Made by a program: the position numbers and the translations under genes
Notes under the pieces: model-generated
What the model saw: only the letters and a program-made list of their open reading frames with translations
Told to the model about the DNA's origin: nothing
Databases searched by the model: none
NCBI GenBank assembly: GCA_905221605.1
Contig: CAJNDS010002349.1
Location: 248,001-312,000, forward strand
Direction of reading: 5' to 3'
Source of the DNA: Symbiodinium natans
Lineage: Eukaryota; Sar; Dinophyceae; Suessiales; Symbiodiniaceae
Length of the DNA stretch: 64,000 bases
Part shown: piece by piece, positions 53,901 to 63,885 of the stretch
How the letters are laid out: each line of letters opens with the position of its first letter
Position numbering within the stretch: the first letter of the stretch is position 1

Positions 53901-55522
53901 TCTTTACCCTATTGAATTCCATCTTCTTTCCGTTTCGCGCTCTTTCTGCCGTCGATGCCGCATTGAGACTACACTACCGATCTACTTCTAGCCTACTACA
54001 CCACACCACGGCACCACGATCACCGCACTGACAACACAACCAACTATACGTGTCAGTTGAAATCTTCGCACGGACTGCTTTCGGGATAATCGGTGTCTAG
54101 TTTCGTAGCGATCGAAATGATTGTAGTGAAGCACGCAGCTGTTGGTGTCTGTTGGTCATGTCATAGCTGTGGTTGGCTGTGCTTGGCTGTGCTTGGCCGT
54201 GGTGTCCTTGACACTGCCAAGCCGCTTGGTGCCATCGAAGACATTGCTGTACGCACGGCCGAACATCATCAAGTTCACCAGCTCCTGCAGGGACGAAAAG
54301 TTCAACACAGGAACCGGCTTTTCCACTGGGCATTGTGCCTGCGTGCAGTAGCCGTGGCCACCGATCATTGTCCCTGTCTTCGGGTCATCGAAATCTCGTT
54401 CCCGGCAGCCATCCACAGTACGAGTCCTCTGTGCCCGCCGCACAGGGTCACATGGAAGGCCACTTAAGGTGCAAAGGCAGACTTGTTGAACGAGAATGAC
54501 GACTCCCATGTTGCATGCACCTCGCAACGCGTGACCCGCATGATCTCCAACAGCTGCGACTCTCGAACTCGAACACGATTCAATCGATTCATGCGCTTGC
54601 ACACTGCACATCACTGCGAAGAGCCGCGCAGTCCAGACCATCGAGAAGAGGAGAATGGGAACTCCACAACCCGAGGGATTGAAGAAGAGATCCCTGTACG
54701 GCCTTGCAAAGGCAGTGCTGTCACAGCCATGTTGATGCTCATGTAGAATGTGATTAGAGGGAAAGAAGAAAAGAGAGGGCGAGAGGGGAAAAGCGTGAGA
54801 GAGCAAAATATCGAACGCAAGCGAGAACTACCTAGAGCGAGGGAGGCAACACGTGCCGACTTGCCTCTGACCCAAAAAGTATCTCAGCTGGTCATAGGAG
54901 GTAAAGAGTGCAGGCTGCAAGCACCGAAGCTGCGACCTCAGCGGCAACTGCCACAAACGTATAGCATCGTATAGCAGCGTAGCATTCAAGGAAAAGCTCT
55001 GCCCAGGCCGGTGACACGCTGAGCACGCTCGCAGAGGATGAACTTGGCACCAGCACGCAAGCCTGGCAAAAGCGCAAGACGTGTTTTTTTGGCACATTGC
55101 TGGGCCACGGGAGCGCTTCTGAGACTTCTGAGGCACCTTTTTGTTGTCGCCCACGTTTCGAAAAAGCACCTCTGAAGTTCCGTGAAGGGCTCCCCGATGC
55201 TGGCGCTGCCACTATTCGCCCTATTCGCCTCTGCAATTGCATCCATGAGTGCTTCTTGGCGAAGGTTCTCGTCAACCTCAACATGACATGTCTCTGATTC
55301 ATGCTAGGCCCGCTAGGCAACTTGAAGACTCTGTTCGACTCTGTTCGACTCTGTTCGACTCTGTTCACCTCCAGCAGCGCTGCGACACTGGGAGCTCGTG
55401 AGTGCAACGAGCGAATGAGGAATGCCTCCAGCTGGGAGAGTTGGTGAAGTTGGTGGCAAGGCACAACTCAAGATCCCCCACCTGGATGACAGCAATGACA
55501 CCGCAGGGTCCTGCACAAGATT
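50997..55522 (-). CDS. MINDY-3/4 (FAM188, DUF4205) type deubiquitinase, 13 exons, 5' end missing
   Basis: MINDY enzymes are cysteine proteases that trim Lys48-linked ubiquitin chains. Exons, in order: 55522-55482, 55425-55369, 55291-55168, 55062-55016, 54914-54865, 54702-54634, 54426-54339, 54284-54223, 51838-51784, 51716-51663, 51604-51545, 51416-51357 and 51068-50997. Intron phases agree at every joint. Motifs: SCAGPCGVIAVIQ|AFLIRSL with the catalytic Cys; PSGCGVPILLFSMVW|T; MIGGHGYCTQ|ELVNLMMFGRA then SNVFDG; SIGFLSLFEAY; GPTSPIWVVCAE|SHYTVLFS with the catalytic His; LDLFYFDQLGRQSERIRLT; and DRCIRTKWK close to the stop. Donor sites are GT (4), GC (6, including the 2.38-kb intron) and GA (2). 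The N-terminal exon(s) upstream of 55522 were not found, and the weakest joint is 54223/51838. Confidence 0.85.
51187..51275 (+). repeat. 10-bp tandem repeat, TCATCTCATG
   Basis: About eight units of ATCTCATGTC; it lies inside the last MINDY intron. Confidence 0.93.
52860..53110 (-). repeat. Satellite C, reverse-oriented copy
   Basis: Four units of about 60-75 bp with CCCTCTGCGGGGATCGTGCG and GGAGCGCTCCCGCT. The CTCTGCGGG core corresponds to CCCGCAGAGGG of 30.5-30.9 kb. It lies inside the 2.38-kb MINDY intron. Confidence 0.8.
53110..53222 (-). repeat. Satellite B, reverse-oriented copy
   Basis: TTCCGTGGCTGGAAAGTCGAC followed by TTTTGTAGTACAAATGTAATA and a second GTAGTACAAACGCAGTACGCC unit; this is the reverse complement of the 30.1-30.5 kb units. 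Confidence 0.92.
53222..53790 (-). repeat. Satellite A, reverse-oriented copy, 42-bp units
   Basis: About 13 units of 42 bp containing ATGGTCCCCGAATTCGCTGG and CCAAAACCTTCGCAAATACC. Reversed, it reads GAATTCGGGGACCATGGTAT then TTGCGAAGGTTTTGG, clearly related to the 29.4-30.1 kb units. The 42-bp period is a multiple of three, so both strands show long frames that are not genes. Confidence 0.95.
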
Positions 55523-58190
55523 CTGAGCAACTGAGTTCCCCTCTGATTCCGAAAGGCTTCGGCATCTCTTGGCATCACTTTTCTCTCGGTGCTCCTCCAT
55601 TCACCTGCTGCAAGCCGTAAGGCTGATAGCCTGCCTTATCGCACAGTATTTAGGAATTGGGGGGCCTGGGCCCAGGACACTTCACTTAAGAGCGCTTCTC
55701 TGGGACTTACTCAGACTCTTTCTTAGGCGGCGGCAAAGAAGAAGCCCTGCTTCCAAGCTTCAGGAAGCTCGGGGGGCCCAACCTGAAAACTGCTCAAAAG
55801 ATCAGCATGAGTCTACAACTCTGATTATGGACCCATCTAAACTCATCTTAAGCGGCGAGGCCACTTAACCTAAGCATCGGCGCGAGGTGCTGCTAGCTCT
55901 TTGGTCATGCTTTGTCTCAGCATCGTCGACGGCTTTGGAATCGCGTGCGCCGTTTGAATGCCCGCTCTTCGCTTCAGGCCCACAGGCAGCCTCTTACGAC
56001 TAGCAAGGAAAACCACATCTTTTCAGATTGCCATTCCACTCTCCACACGCCCTTCCGCGCTTCCGCCCTTCCGCGGCCTGGCGGTGCTTTTGTTGCCTGT
56101 TTCCCCTCTTCCAAACCCGCAAAATTTCGACAGAACATGAACCAAAGCCACAAAGCCAGGAGACGTCTTATGAACGAACACCCGAGGCCCCAACCACAGA
56201 CATCAGCGCTTCTGCATCGAGGCTGTTCAGCGGCTCCTTTACAGGACCGCTGTATTCGCTGTATTCGCTATATGTTTTCGCAGCAGCGCTCCCCCATCCG
56301 AGGGGGTGCGACTCCGACCGTCTCGCCCAGAGTGGCATCCCTGCCTCGGTGGCATGAAATACATGGAAATATTACGCAAAAAAATCATCCTGCAAATTCC
56401 TGTCGCACTTTGCTGTCGCACTTTGCTGTCGCACTTTGCTGTCGCATTTTGCTGTCGTCGCAGTTTGCCGCGAGGAAGCTGGGGAGACTGAGGAGACTGA
56501 GGACCTGGCTGGGACCGAAGAAGCGCCTGGGCTCATCCTCCATTCTGAGCTGCCCGCTTCCAACTCTAAAATAACCTCTGAAGACGAGCTGCTTCGCTGA
56601 GAGTTTCGTGTTCGGAAAGCTGCGCAGGACTGGCGTAATCTGCCCCGGATGCTATTCTCTTTTTCAAGCATCATTCGGTGCTCATCTTGGCTTGAGCCGA
56701 CTCACATTGTTCATGCCTGTGACAACAGCCTCGTCCGACAGGGTGCATGTGTCCGAGAGAAGGGAAGCAGAGATAGTTGGGACTACTACCATTACCGTGA
56801 TTGTGCACGTGCGTGTCCCCGAGTACTGTCGAAGCCCGTGAAATGACATCTTGGGCCGTAGATGCTAGGGCAGTGTCCGCACAGGTTTTGCTCATGGCTA
56901 GCATCATTCTCACCACCAGGTGAAGATGCCAGCCTGCGGCCACCATGCCTCAAAAGCAGCAGCGCATGACGATCAACCAATTAGAGGTCGGTGTCCACCA
57001 GCTTCGCTTGCTATTTTCAATCTCTACCCGAACAACATCAACAAGGACAAGGACAAGGTCCAGGGCAAGGACAAGGACAAGACCCTTACTGCGTACGGGC
57101 TATCAAACTCGCTGTCCTATGCCAGCCTCGGTGACAACATTTGTTGTAAGGTGTTGGGCCTGAAGACAGGGGGGTGGCTACTTTCTTACCCAGAGACAAG
57201 CTGCGCGCGCGCGGGCGCGGGGGGGGGGGGGGGCATGCGGCTTGCGCTCGCGCACACCGAGCGCATGCCCCCCCCAGCGCACGCCTTATTTCCCCCCGCA
57301 CGCACACCCCAGTGGGTCACCCCAGCTCCAATTCTGAGCATCTGCACCGGAAGTGGGGTGATGCATATACTGAATCTATTGTAATGTGGTCTGCGGTCTG
57401 CGTGTGCTTCTCGAGGTTGCTGATTCCTGGTTCCTGTCGCCCTGGTTCCACGGAGGAATGTGCGGGCAAAGTGGAAAATGAAATATGATAAAAATGAAAT
57501 AGCAATGCAACACCCTGTTTTCTTAGGCTTCGGCTCACTTCCGAGCTCTCTGCGAGTCCTTGAGCCCCACCTGGCTGGGAGAACCATATAACATCTATAA
57601 CTGGGAGTGCTAACTGTAACTGAGTCAACGCAGGTGGGCGAAACATGGCGAGACCCTGATTGGTGTGGGGACTGTCAACTTACTGTTGTAAATCACAGTT
57701 TGTAACTCACAGTTCGTCACTCACAGGCCAGCTTGTCCAGAGGCATGAAGCAGCCAGAGAAGCCTCGGTGCAGAGACCCGGCGACAAGAGGTGACAGAGC
57801 GGCCTCCTTGCCTGAACTCGGGTCTGATCCATGCTTCCTCGCAGGAGCTCACAGAGACCCGCTTGTCTCCCCTCTATGCAAGCAGCTTTTGAACTTTTGT
57901 GGTGCATGTAAGTGAATGTAGGGAATCTAGGGCCCCAGATGGCCCCAGTCCACGCCTGCGCTGTCCAGTGGACCAGGCTGCGCTACAGGACTGCTCTCCT
58001 GCACAAGCTCCCAAGCTGCCCAAGCGTTGCATGATCACGTGTTGCATTGTGCGACAGATCGCAGATGAAAAAAGGACAAAAAAGGACAAAAAAGGACAAA
58101 AAGGATCCTCCGTGAAAGCTTGAAGCGAAGGTGGCTTGGGCCTGTGCTGAAGAGCCTCGCCCAAGGCCTCATGTGGCACCAGAACAGTCT
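55523..58190. other. No firmly supported gene; weak candidates only
   Basis: The 5' exon(s) of the MINDY gene should lie here but could not be placed. A plus frame near 56465-56590 is acidic and protein-like (GETEETEDLAGTEEAPGL). CTGTCGCACTTTG is repeated at 56400-56460, AAGGACAAGG at 57045-57085, G/C runs lie at 57215-57232 and 57268, and AAAAAAGGAC at 58070-58105. None amounts to a gene. Confidence 0.4.
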
Positions 58191-58199
58191 CATGCTTTT

Positions 58200-58560
58200 C
58201 AATCTGTATACTGACATATACTCACTCTTTTTAAAGCTCGCTCTGAGCACGCTGCTCTTAATCTGGCAACTTCGGCACCGACGTTGTCTGCTGGAATCCT
58301 GGGGAACGCAGACATTTCCAGTGAGCGAATCATTGACCCCAATGTTGATTCTCCGCACCTCCTTCGCATGAGCCGTTCGAGCTCGCTCGGCTCACTGCCA
58401 ACCTGAGCCGCAAAAGCGCCACGAAGACTCTGTGTCAGACTGGCAGAATTCTCACTGTACTTTGAAGGGACTGTGGGCACTGCGGTGACTCGGAAAGGCT
58501 TCGCCTTCGACAGCTGAACCACTGCTTCCAGGGTGGTCGTGGTGGTGGGACAATGCGACG
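58200..58560 (-). CDS. Candidate exon, downstream part of the GH1-like gene or a neighbour
   Basis: A minus frame from about 58545 to 58200 reads LEAVVQLSKAKPFRVTAVP, later AQVGSEPSELERLMRRRCGE, and ends RALKRVSICQYTD. It has good protein-like composition over more than 100 codons. It lies 0.5 kb downstream of the GH1-like frame on the same strand, and could be its C-terminal extension or a separate gene. Confidence 0.42.
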
Positions 58561-59129
58561 GTGTCTCAGTCCTGCTAGGGACGCCGACGTATACAGTACA
58601 GACTTGAGCACGTTCATGTTACAAAATCGGCACAAAGACTTTAGCAAAGACTTTAGCACAACTGAGTTTTCTTTCACGAAACGAAAAGCCAAAAAAAGGG
58701 GCCTGGGTGCCGTGCTCACGGAAGCCAAGGGTGTCCAGGGTGACAAGGATGTCATGCCTTTCGTGCATTTCGTGCTTGCCTCCGGCTCAGCCTCCGGCTC
58801 CGCCTTCGGCTCGTGGGGCTTCTCTGCTCTTTGCAACCTCCTGAACTGGAGAAACAAGGTAACGGCCGACTCTGACAAAGAAGTGGAACAGCTCGTTGGT
58901 GGCGAAGTGCTGCCGGTTGTCGTGCTGTTGCCTTCCTTTGTGCGTGCTCTCACATGACGCCAACAGCTCTTGGCAACGACCTGGTCAAGGAGTGCACTCC
59001 ATCTTGCATCGCGGGCGCGGCAACTTGTAGTCCTTGCCTGCTTCACATCTGTCTGGGGCGTCTGGGGCAAGTCGGGCTGGCGACAGGGCTGGCGACATCT
59101 GGCCAGGGTGATTTGAGGAATCAGTTTTT

Positions 59130-59985
59130 GCGGGTCAGGCCGACTGCCCAGGCAAATGCAAAGCTCCAGAAAATCAAGTGTGATCAAAACACTTGCCGGA
59201 TCAATCCACGAAAGGCTCCCCAGCTGTCCCAGCTCCATGCTCGGATGTGTAAAGAGAGCGGTCGACACTGAAGGAGCTGATGCGTCATCAAACCGTGAGG
59301 GAGAAAACACGATCTGCTGCACAGCCTCGTCGCATGCTTCCTCCTCGCTGGCCCAAACCCCCCTCAATGGTACACCAAGTTCGATTGCACGCAGCAGCGC
59401 TGCTCGCAGCGTTGCAGCCTGTCTGCCGCTTCCAAGGGGTCTGACAACATGCACAACATGCAGCCCACTCAGCCCACCCAAGTGGTCTGCAACAGGAGGG
59501 CAGTAAGCAGGGCAGTAGCCATGCCAAGACAGCCACTTCAAGACTTTGGAGAGAGTGGACGGAGATGCTGCCACGTGATGAACCCGGGTTTTCTGGAGAA
59601 CCGAGTCAACCTCAACCTGGACCTGCCCGGCATGGTTGTGCAACAGCATTACAAAGCTTGTGCGGGCAAGAAGGGACTGCTCTGCATCAGAGAATGTAAA
59701 CGGCAGGCCGAGTTCAGAGGGGTATTCTCCATGAAACAGCGGCGACAGAATGCAGCCGATCTGGCATTGTAAGATGCGCTCAGCGGCATCACGATTCAAG
59801 CGCTGTGCGTCCTGGGATGCTGTCTCCGCCCCCTCCACCCAGTCAGCGTGCAACATGATGCCTAACTCAGCATCCTGCAAGACCTCCTGTGCCGCCGCGT
59901 GGGAACGAAGTGTTGCGTGCACGTTCCCGAAGAATGCCGCTGCCGGAGACTCCGAAATTCCTTCGGAAGTGTCAGCCGATCTCAT
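59130..59985 (-). CDS. Divergent glycoside hydrolase family 1-like protein, partial
   Basis: The first 280 or so codons of a 516-codon frame resemble family 1 beta-glycosidases. HAAAQEVLQDAELGIMLHAD recalls the AHA...GIxL strand, DAAERILQCQIG then SPLFHGEYPSELG recalls the dPl..GdYP motif, LPFTFSDAEQSLL recalls lP.Ft..E..ll, and LSKVLKWLSWHGYCPAYCPP then RAIELGVPLRGVWAS follow in the right order for the C-terminal half. The family nucleophile motif (ENG) is absent where it should be; the sequence there reads YCPPVADHLGG. The NEP acid/base part would lie in upstream exons I could not find. Beyond about 59130 the frame loses protein character, so an intron probably starts there. It may be a non-enzymatic relative or a pseudogene. 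Confidence 0.55.
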
Positions 59986-60654
59986 GCCCCATCGACGGCG
60001 GCGTGCCTGACAGAATCACAACTGGACAGCCGGAATATCCGGGGCAGTACGGCTTCACTCCACTGACAGGCGCGAGTGCAACCACAACTATGTGTTTGGG
60101 CAAGGGCGTGACATGGCGCTAGGCTCAACGCTCTCCGCTTTTCCTTCAAACACACGCACGTACACCTTTCCTTTTCGCAGAACAAGGTAGTTCCAACAGG
60201 CTAAGGTCATCTTCGAATTATTTGTGTTTTAATTCTTCTGCCGTTTGTGCCGCTGGTCGCGTCTTGCTTGCTTCAATAAGGACAACCATTTCAGCCGTGA
60301 CAAAAACCCTCGAAGCCTGAACCCAACTTGATCTTGCTAAGACATTGAAGAACCACAAACCAGCCACACTCCCTGACTGTTTTCATGTGGTTATTGCGTA
60401 GGCCATGGCACAGCAGCACTGGCTCCGGCAGTGGCGACAGAAGGTCCAGTGCTGAGGTGGTCTCCATGCAGGCACGGGCTGCACGGGCTCATCCGCCTCA
60501 AAACATCAAAAGAGATGTCGGAGGTCGGAGCAACTAAAAGAGATGGGGGGACGATGGGGGCTCTTGCCAACACACACAACACACAATAGAGTCGGCATGT
60601 GTTCGCAGCCCTCTCTTTCGGCTGAGAAGCGTAACCCACCTGCAGATATGTGAG

Positions 60655-60780
60655 GAAAGGAGTTGCAAGGTGTCCGGCGATACGGAAGGACCCGAAGGAG
60701 CCTCGGAGTGTGACAGCGACGACAGCATCATTGAGCACAAATTCCGAGAGATTGTATTTATACTACTTAAGAGCACAAAA
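60655..60780 (-). CDS. Candidate exon, unknown protein
   Basis: A minus frame reads NLSEFVLNDAVVAVTLRGSF then IAGHLATPFLTYLQ and ends CTGCAG|GTGGGT, a good 5' splice site at about 60643. It lies upstream of the GH1-like frame on the same strand. No family recognised, and it does not match the N-terminal part of GH1. Confidence 0.35.
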
Positions 60781-60984
60781 GAAGGGGGCAGAGGAGAACC
60801 TGAAAACAAGCCTTAAGTTCAAAAAAAAGACCTTATAAGCCAAGCCAGCGCCTCCAGAGCTGCCACGGGATCCAAGCCATGTCTTCTCAGGCACTCGATG
60901 GCGCTCACCAGGCCGTCCAGTCCTCTCGCGCGAAACTCTCAAAACTCGCGCAAATAACCTAACGAAAACAGGGGAGAGCAGAAA

Positions 60985-61100
60985 CGACAATCGAGAGAGA
61001 GAGAGAGGGGGGCTTGTGGAGTTGGCGACTCGGCCCTCGGCCCGAGCGACTCAGAGAGCAACTCAGAGAGCGACTCAGAGAGCGACTCAGAGAAGCGAGA
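60985..61100 (+). repeat. GA microsatellite and 12-bp GAGCGACTCAGA repeat
   Basis: GAGAGAGAGAGAG followed by five units of AGAGCRACTCAG. Confidence 0.9.
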
Positions 61101-62560
61101 AGCCTCTTAGAGGGCTCTGCTATAAGGACTAAAAATTGACTGTAAAAATGAAAAATGACTCACATGCAATGGCTGCTCTCTTTTCAGTTCTGTGACACTG
61201 CAGTTCAGGAGTTGTAGAGGACCGGATCAATGCTCACATGGAGCTAGATGTGGCCATAGATTAGCAGTCATTTGCAGAGGATTTTTGCTTGACTGAACAG
61301 TGAACAGCTTGTTTTCGGCGGCAGCGGAGCACTGCTCGCGACACCACATTTCAAAGCGCACAACTCTCATGGGGCTTCAGCCCAGGGAACTCTGATTTAG
61401 CTCAGGGGTGGATGCCCTAAACTACCTTTCTTTTGATTTTACAGGAAGGAATACAGTGTGCACGGATTGGAAGCCTGGAAGCCTGTAGTACTGGACAACA
61501 TGTTGAAACATCACGCGGCATGCTGTGCGTGGTGTGGTGTCTATGGCCATGTGGTCATCATGTGGTGTCCGGATTCAAACTCTTCAACCTCAGCACTCCT
61601 TCGGGCAAAGAGTCCCAGCAGATGGCCAGCACATAGAACCTGACAAATCGCTCAAGTTCGCTTGGCCACCCTCTGCCAGTGTTCCCGGGTCTCTGGCCGA
61701 TGCCCTGAGCTCTGGAGTTTGACCTCGTAGCCATGAGCTACAGGAGCATCAGGAACTTGAACAACAAGTGAATGAATGCCAAATTAAGAACAGCTTTGCC
61801 GACGGAGGATGGGGCCAGCTCATCTTTCCACTTCAGCCTTATAGCCATGATCCCGTGATCCCACAATGACAATGGTCGTGCTATCACAACAGGGAGAACC
61901 TGACAGCATAGCAGTCCTGGGTCTTTAATGCCGACTCGCCGCGGAGATTGCAACCGCAAGGACTGCAGGCCCTGGCGGCCCTGGCGGCCCTGGCATCCCG
62001 CGCACCAAGGGGCAGTGTCTATAGCCGTCGAACTTCCTGAACTTCTGAGCTTCCGCCTCCTCCACCACTCCCAGAAGCAGGTCGCCCCTGAGAAATGTGA
62101 GCCGTACTGTGCAGCACTCCGCTGGGCCATGGCACATAATGGCAATTCATGGAAGAATTCCCCGATAATTCCCCCCCCCCCCCAGAGAAAGCTGCGAGGC
62201 ACGGGCTGCCTGGCCATGCATGGCGAGGCGGAGGAAAAGTTGACAGCCCCACCGACTTAAGACTGGCCTGCATGTTGGAAACTTGTGGCTCCTATGGTTC
62301 TATACCACAAAACAACACAGAGTCATAGAGTGAGAGAGAGTATGACAATGATTGCACCACTTCCTTGTACCAGTACCAGATATGCTGCAAGGCGGACCAA
62401 GATTTGGATGCAGTGGCTGAAGAAATCGCGCAAGATGAGGCAACCACAACAATGCATACCCTCTTTTCTGTCACGAGAACGGATTGTCGTCCCGTGCCTC
62501 AAACATTCACGTGAGAAAGAAAAAGAAAGAGAGAGCGAGAGAGAGAGAGAGAGAGCGAGA
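61100..62560. other. No firmly supported gene
   Basis: A minus frame near 62125-61975 reads VRLTFLRGDLLLGVVEEAEA then KFRKFDGYRHCPLVRG and could be an exon. It runs into MPGPPGPPGP, which reflects a GGCCCTGGC repeat rather than collagen. A C-run is at 62168. GCGCACCAAGGGGC at 61999 recalls the GC-rich modules of 36-37 kb. Confidence 0.4.
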
Positions 62561-62570
62561 GTGCGTCACG
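62520..62570. repeat. GA microsatellite
   Basis: AAAGAGAGAGCGAGAGAGAG type tract. Confidence 0.95.
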
Positions 62571-62574
62571 CAGC

Positions 62575-62830
62575 CAATTCTGTTGCAGAAGTAGGGTTGT
62601 GAGAAGTGCTGTGGCCAACGCTGTCCAACGCTTCCACACAGGCTGCCGCGAGCCTCAGGCAGAAAATGGCAGAAAGGTCTGCTTGCGGTTGCTTCAGTTT
62701 TGCCCCCTGCAGAAGCGCAGTGCACACGCGCCTTGGGAAGGGGTAGAAGGTGACACCATGGAGCCATCGTTCAAAGGGCGGGCGTCCTGAGCCTGGCGCT
62801 TCGAAGATCTCCGCGCGCACAGCTCTGCGA
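62575..62830 (-). CDS. Candidate exon, unknown protein
   Basis: A minus frame reads IFEAPGSGRPPFERWLHGVT then YPFPRRVCTALLQGAKLKQ and on to an Ala/Leu-rich helix with VEALDSVG. It has protein-like composition over about 80 codons. No family recognised. Confidence 0.33.
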
Positions 62831-63237
62831 CTCTGCAAAAACTGACTTCCGGAACTTGGACACGTTTCCAAGATTACTGGCAGACTGGAGTGACCATATG
62901 GCATGGCGCATGGACCCCGGCAGTGCGGCGAGCTCCCGATCCACCCAGGCGCAGGTTCTCTGCCTTCACAGAGAGAGCAGGTGATCGACATTTCTCGTGT
63001 AGCTGAAAGCATGATGCCGTCGTTCGAAAGATGCGAAAACTGCGAAAGCCGGAAGAAAGGCTCTAAGCCGCACGGCCGCACCTCGGCACCTTCAAGCTGA
63101 TGCCTGGCAAGTTCCCATCGTGGCATCGCCGGCCGCGCTCACAAGCAAGGAGGCCGCTTCAAAGCATTCAAAGCCGTGTCAGGGCCGACGCCAGCTGAGC
63201 GCTCTCGCGTCGGGAACGCAGACGGACCTTCTCGCTC

Positions 63238-63260
63238 TCTCCACCCTTTTTCTCTCTCTT

Positions 63261-63320
<60 letters not shown>

Positions 63321-63328
63321 ACACATAT
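63238..63328. repeat. CT microsatellite
   Basis: About 90 bp of near-pure CT. Confidence 0.97.
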
Positions 63329-63364
63329 ACAAAATGTATGGTGCGCCCCCCATGGCTTCAGGTA

Positions 63365-63885
63365 CTCGTCACCACAAAAACTTGACATCACAAAACCAAA
63401 AAGACCTAAAGCAACAAAACAAAAACAGCCAAACAAACCAAAACCAAACCAAGACCCAAAACAAAAAACTATCAGGACAATTCTCCAGAAACCAAACCAA
63501 AAAACACCACATAATTCTCCTGGGGCTCTGCCTATTCTTGTTTTGGGTGATGTTTTGTGTTCGTTTCCAGAGAATTATCTTGACAATTTTGCTTGTCTGT
63601 TTCTTTGACTTTTTTGGTTTTGGCTTCTTTGTTGGCTTTGGTTTGTTTGTGTGTTTGCTTTTTGGTTGCTTTGATTTTTCGGACTGGATGTTTTGGTTGT
63701 GGTTTCCAGAGAACCCTCCGGACAGCTTTGCTTTTGGCATTGGTCCCTTTGGCTTTGTTGGTTTTGTTGTTGTTTCGTCATTTTTTGAGTTTTGGTTCCC
63801 CCCCCCTCCTTTGCCTTGGCTTGCCGGACCTAACTTGGCCCTTGTTTACGTAAGTACCACAAGTTTTCGATCTTCAAAATAAGCC
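63365..63885. repeat. Palindromic AAACCAAAACC / GGTTTTGGTTT repeat with GTTTCCAGAGAA cores
   Basis: A-rich words (AAACCAAAACCAAACC, 63375-63510) on the left face T-rich words (TTTGGTTTTGGCTT, 63595-63790) on the right. Three cores resemble the core of the 0.56-1.34 kb palindrome: GGACAATTCTCCAGAAACC at 63474, GTTTCCAGAGAATTATC at 63563, and GTTTCCAGAGAACCCTCCGG at 63702. Long frames here are composition artefacts. Confidence 0.8.

Noticed and set aside
53113-53991. 292-codon plus frame and 293-codon minus frame
   Set aside because: 42-bp satellite readable on both strands, lying within a modelled intron of the MINDY gene.
55912-56574. 220-codon plus frame
   Set aside because: Arg/Cys/Ser-rich without domain; part of it is translated from the CTGTCGCACTTTG repeat.
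61925-62137. Collagen-like PGPPGPPGP stretch
   Set aside because: Only three Gly-Pro-Pro units, encoded by a short GGCCCTGGC repeat; not collagen.
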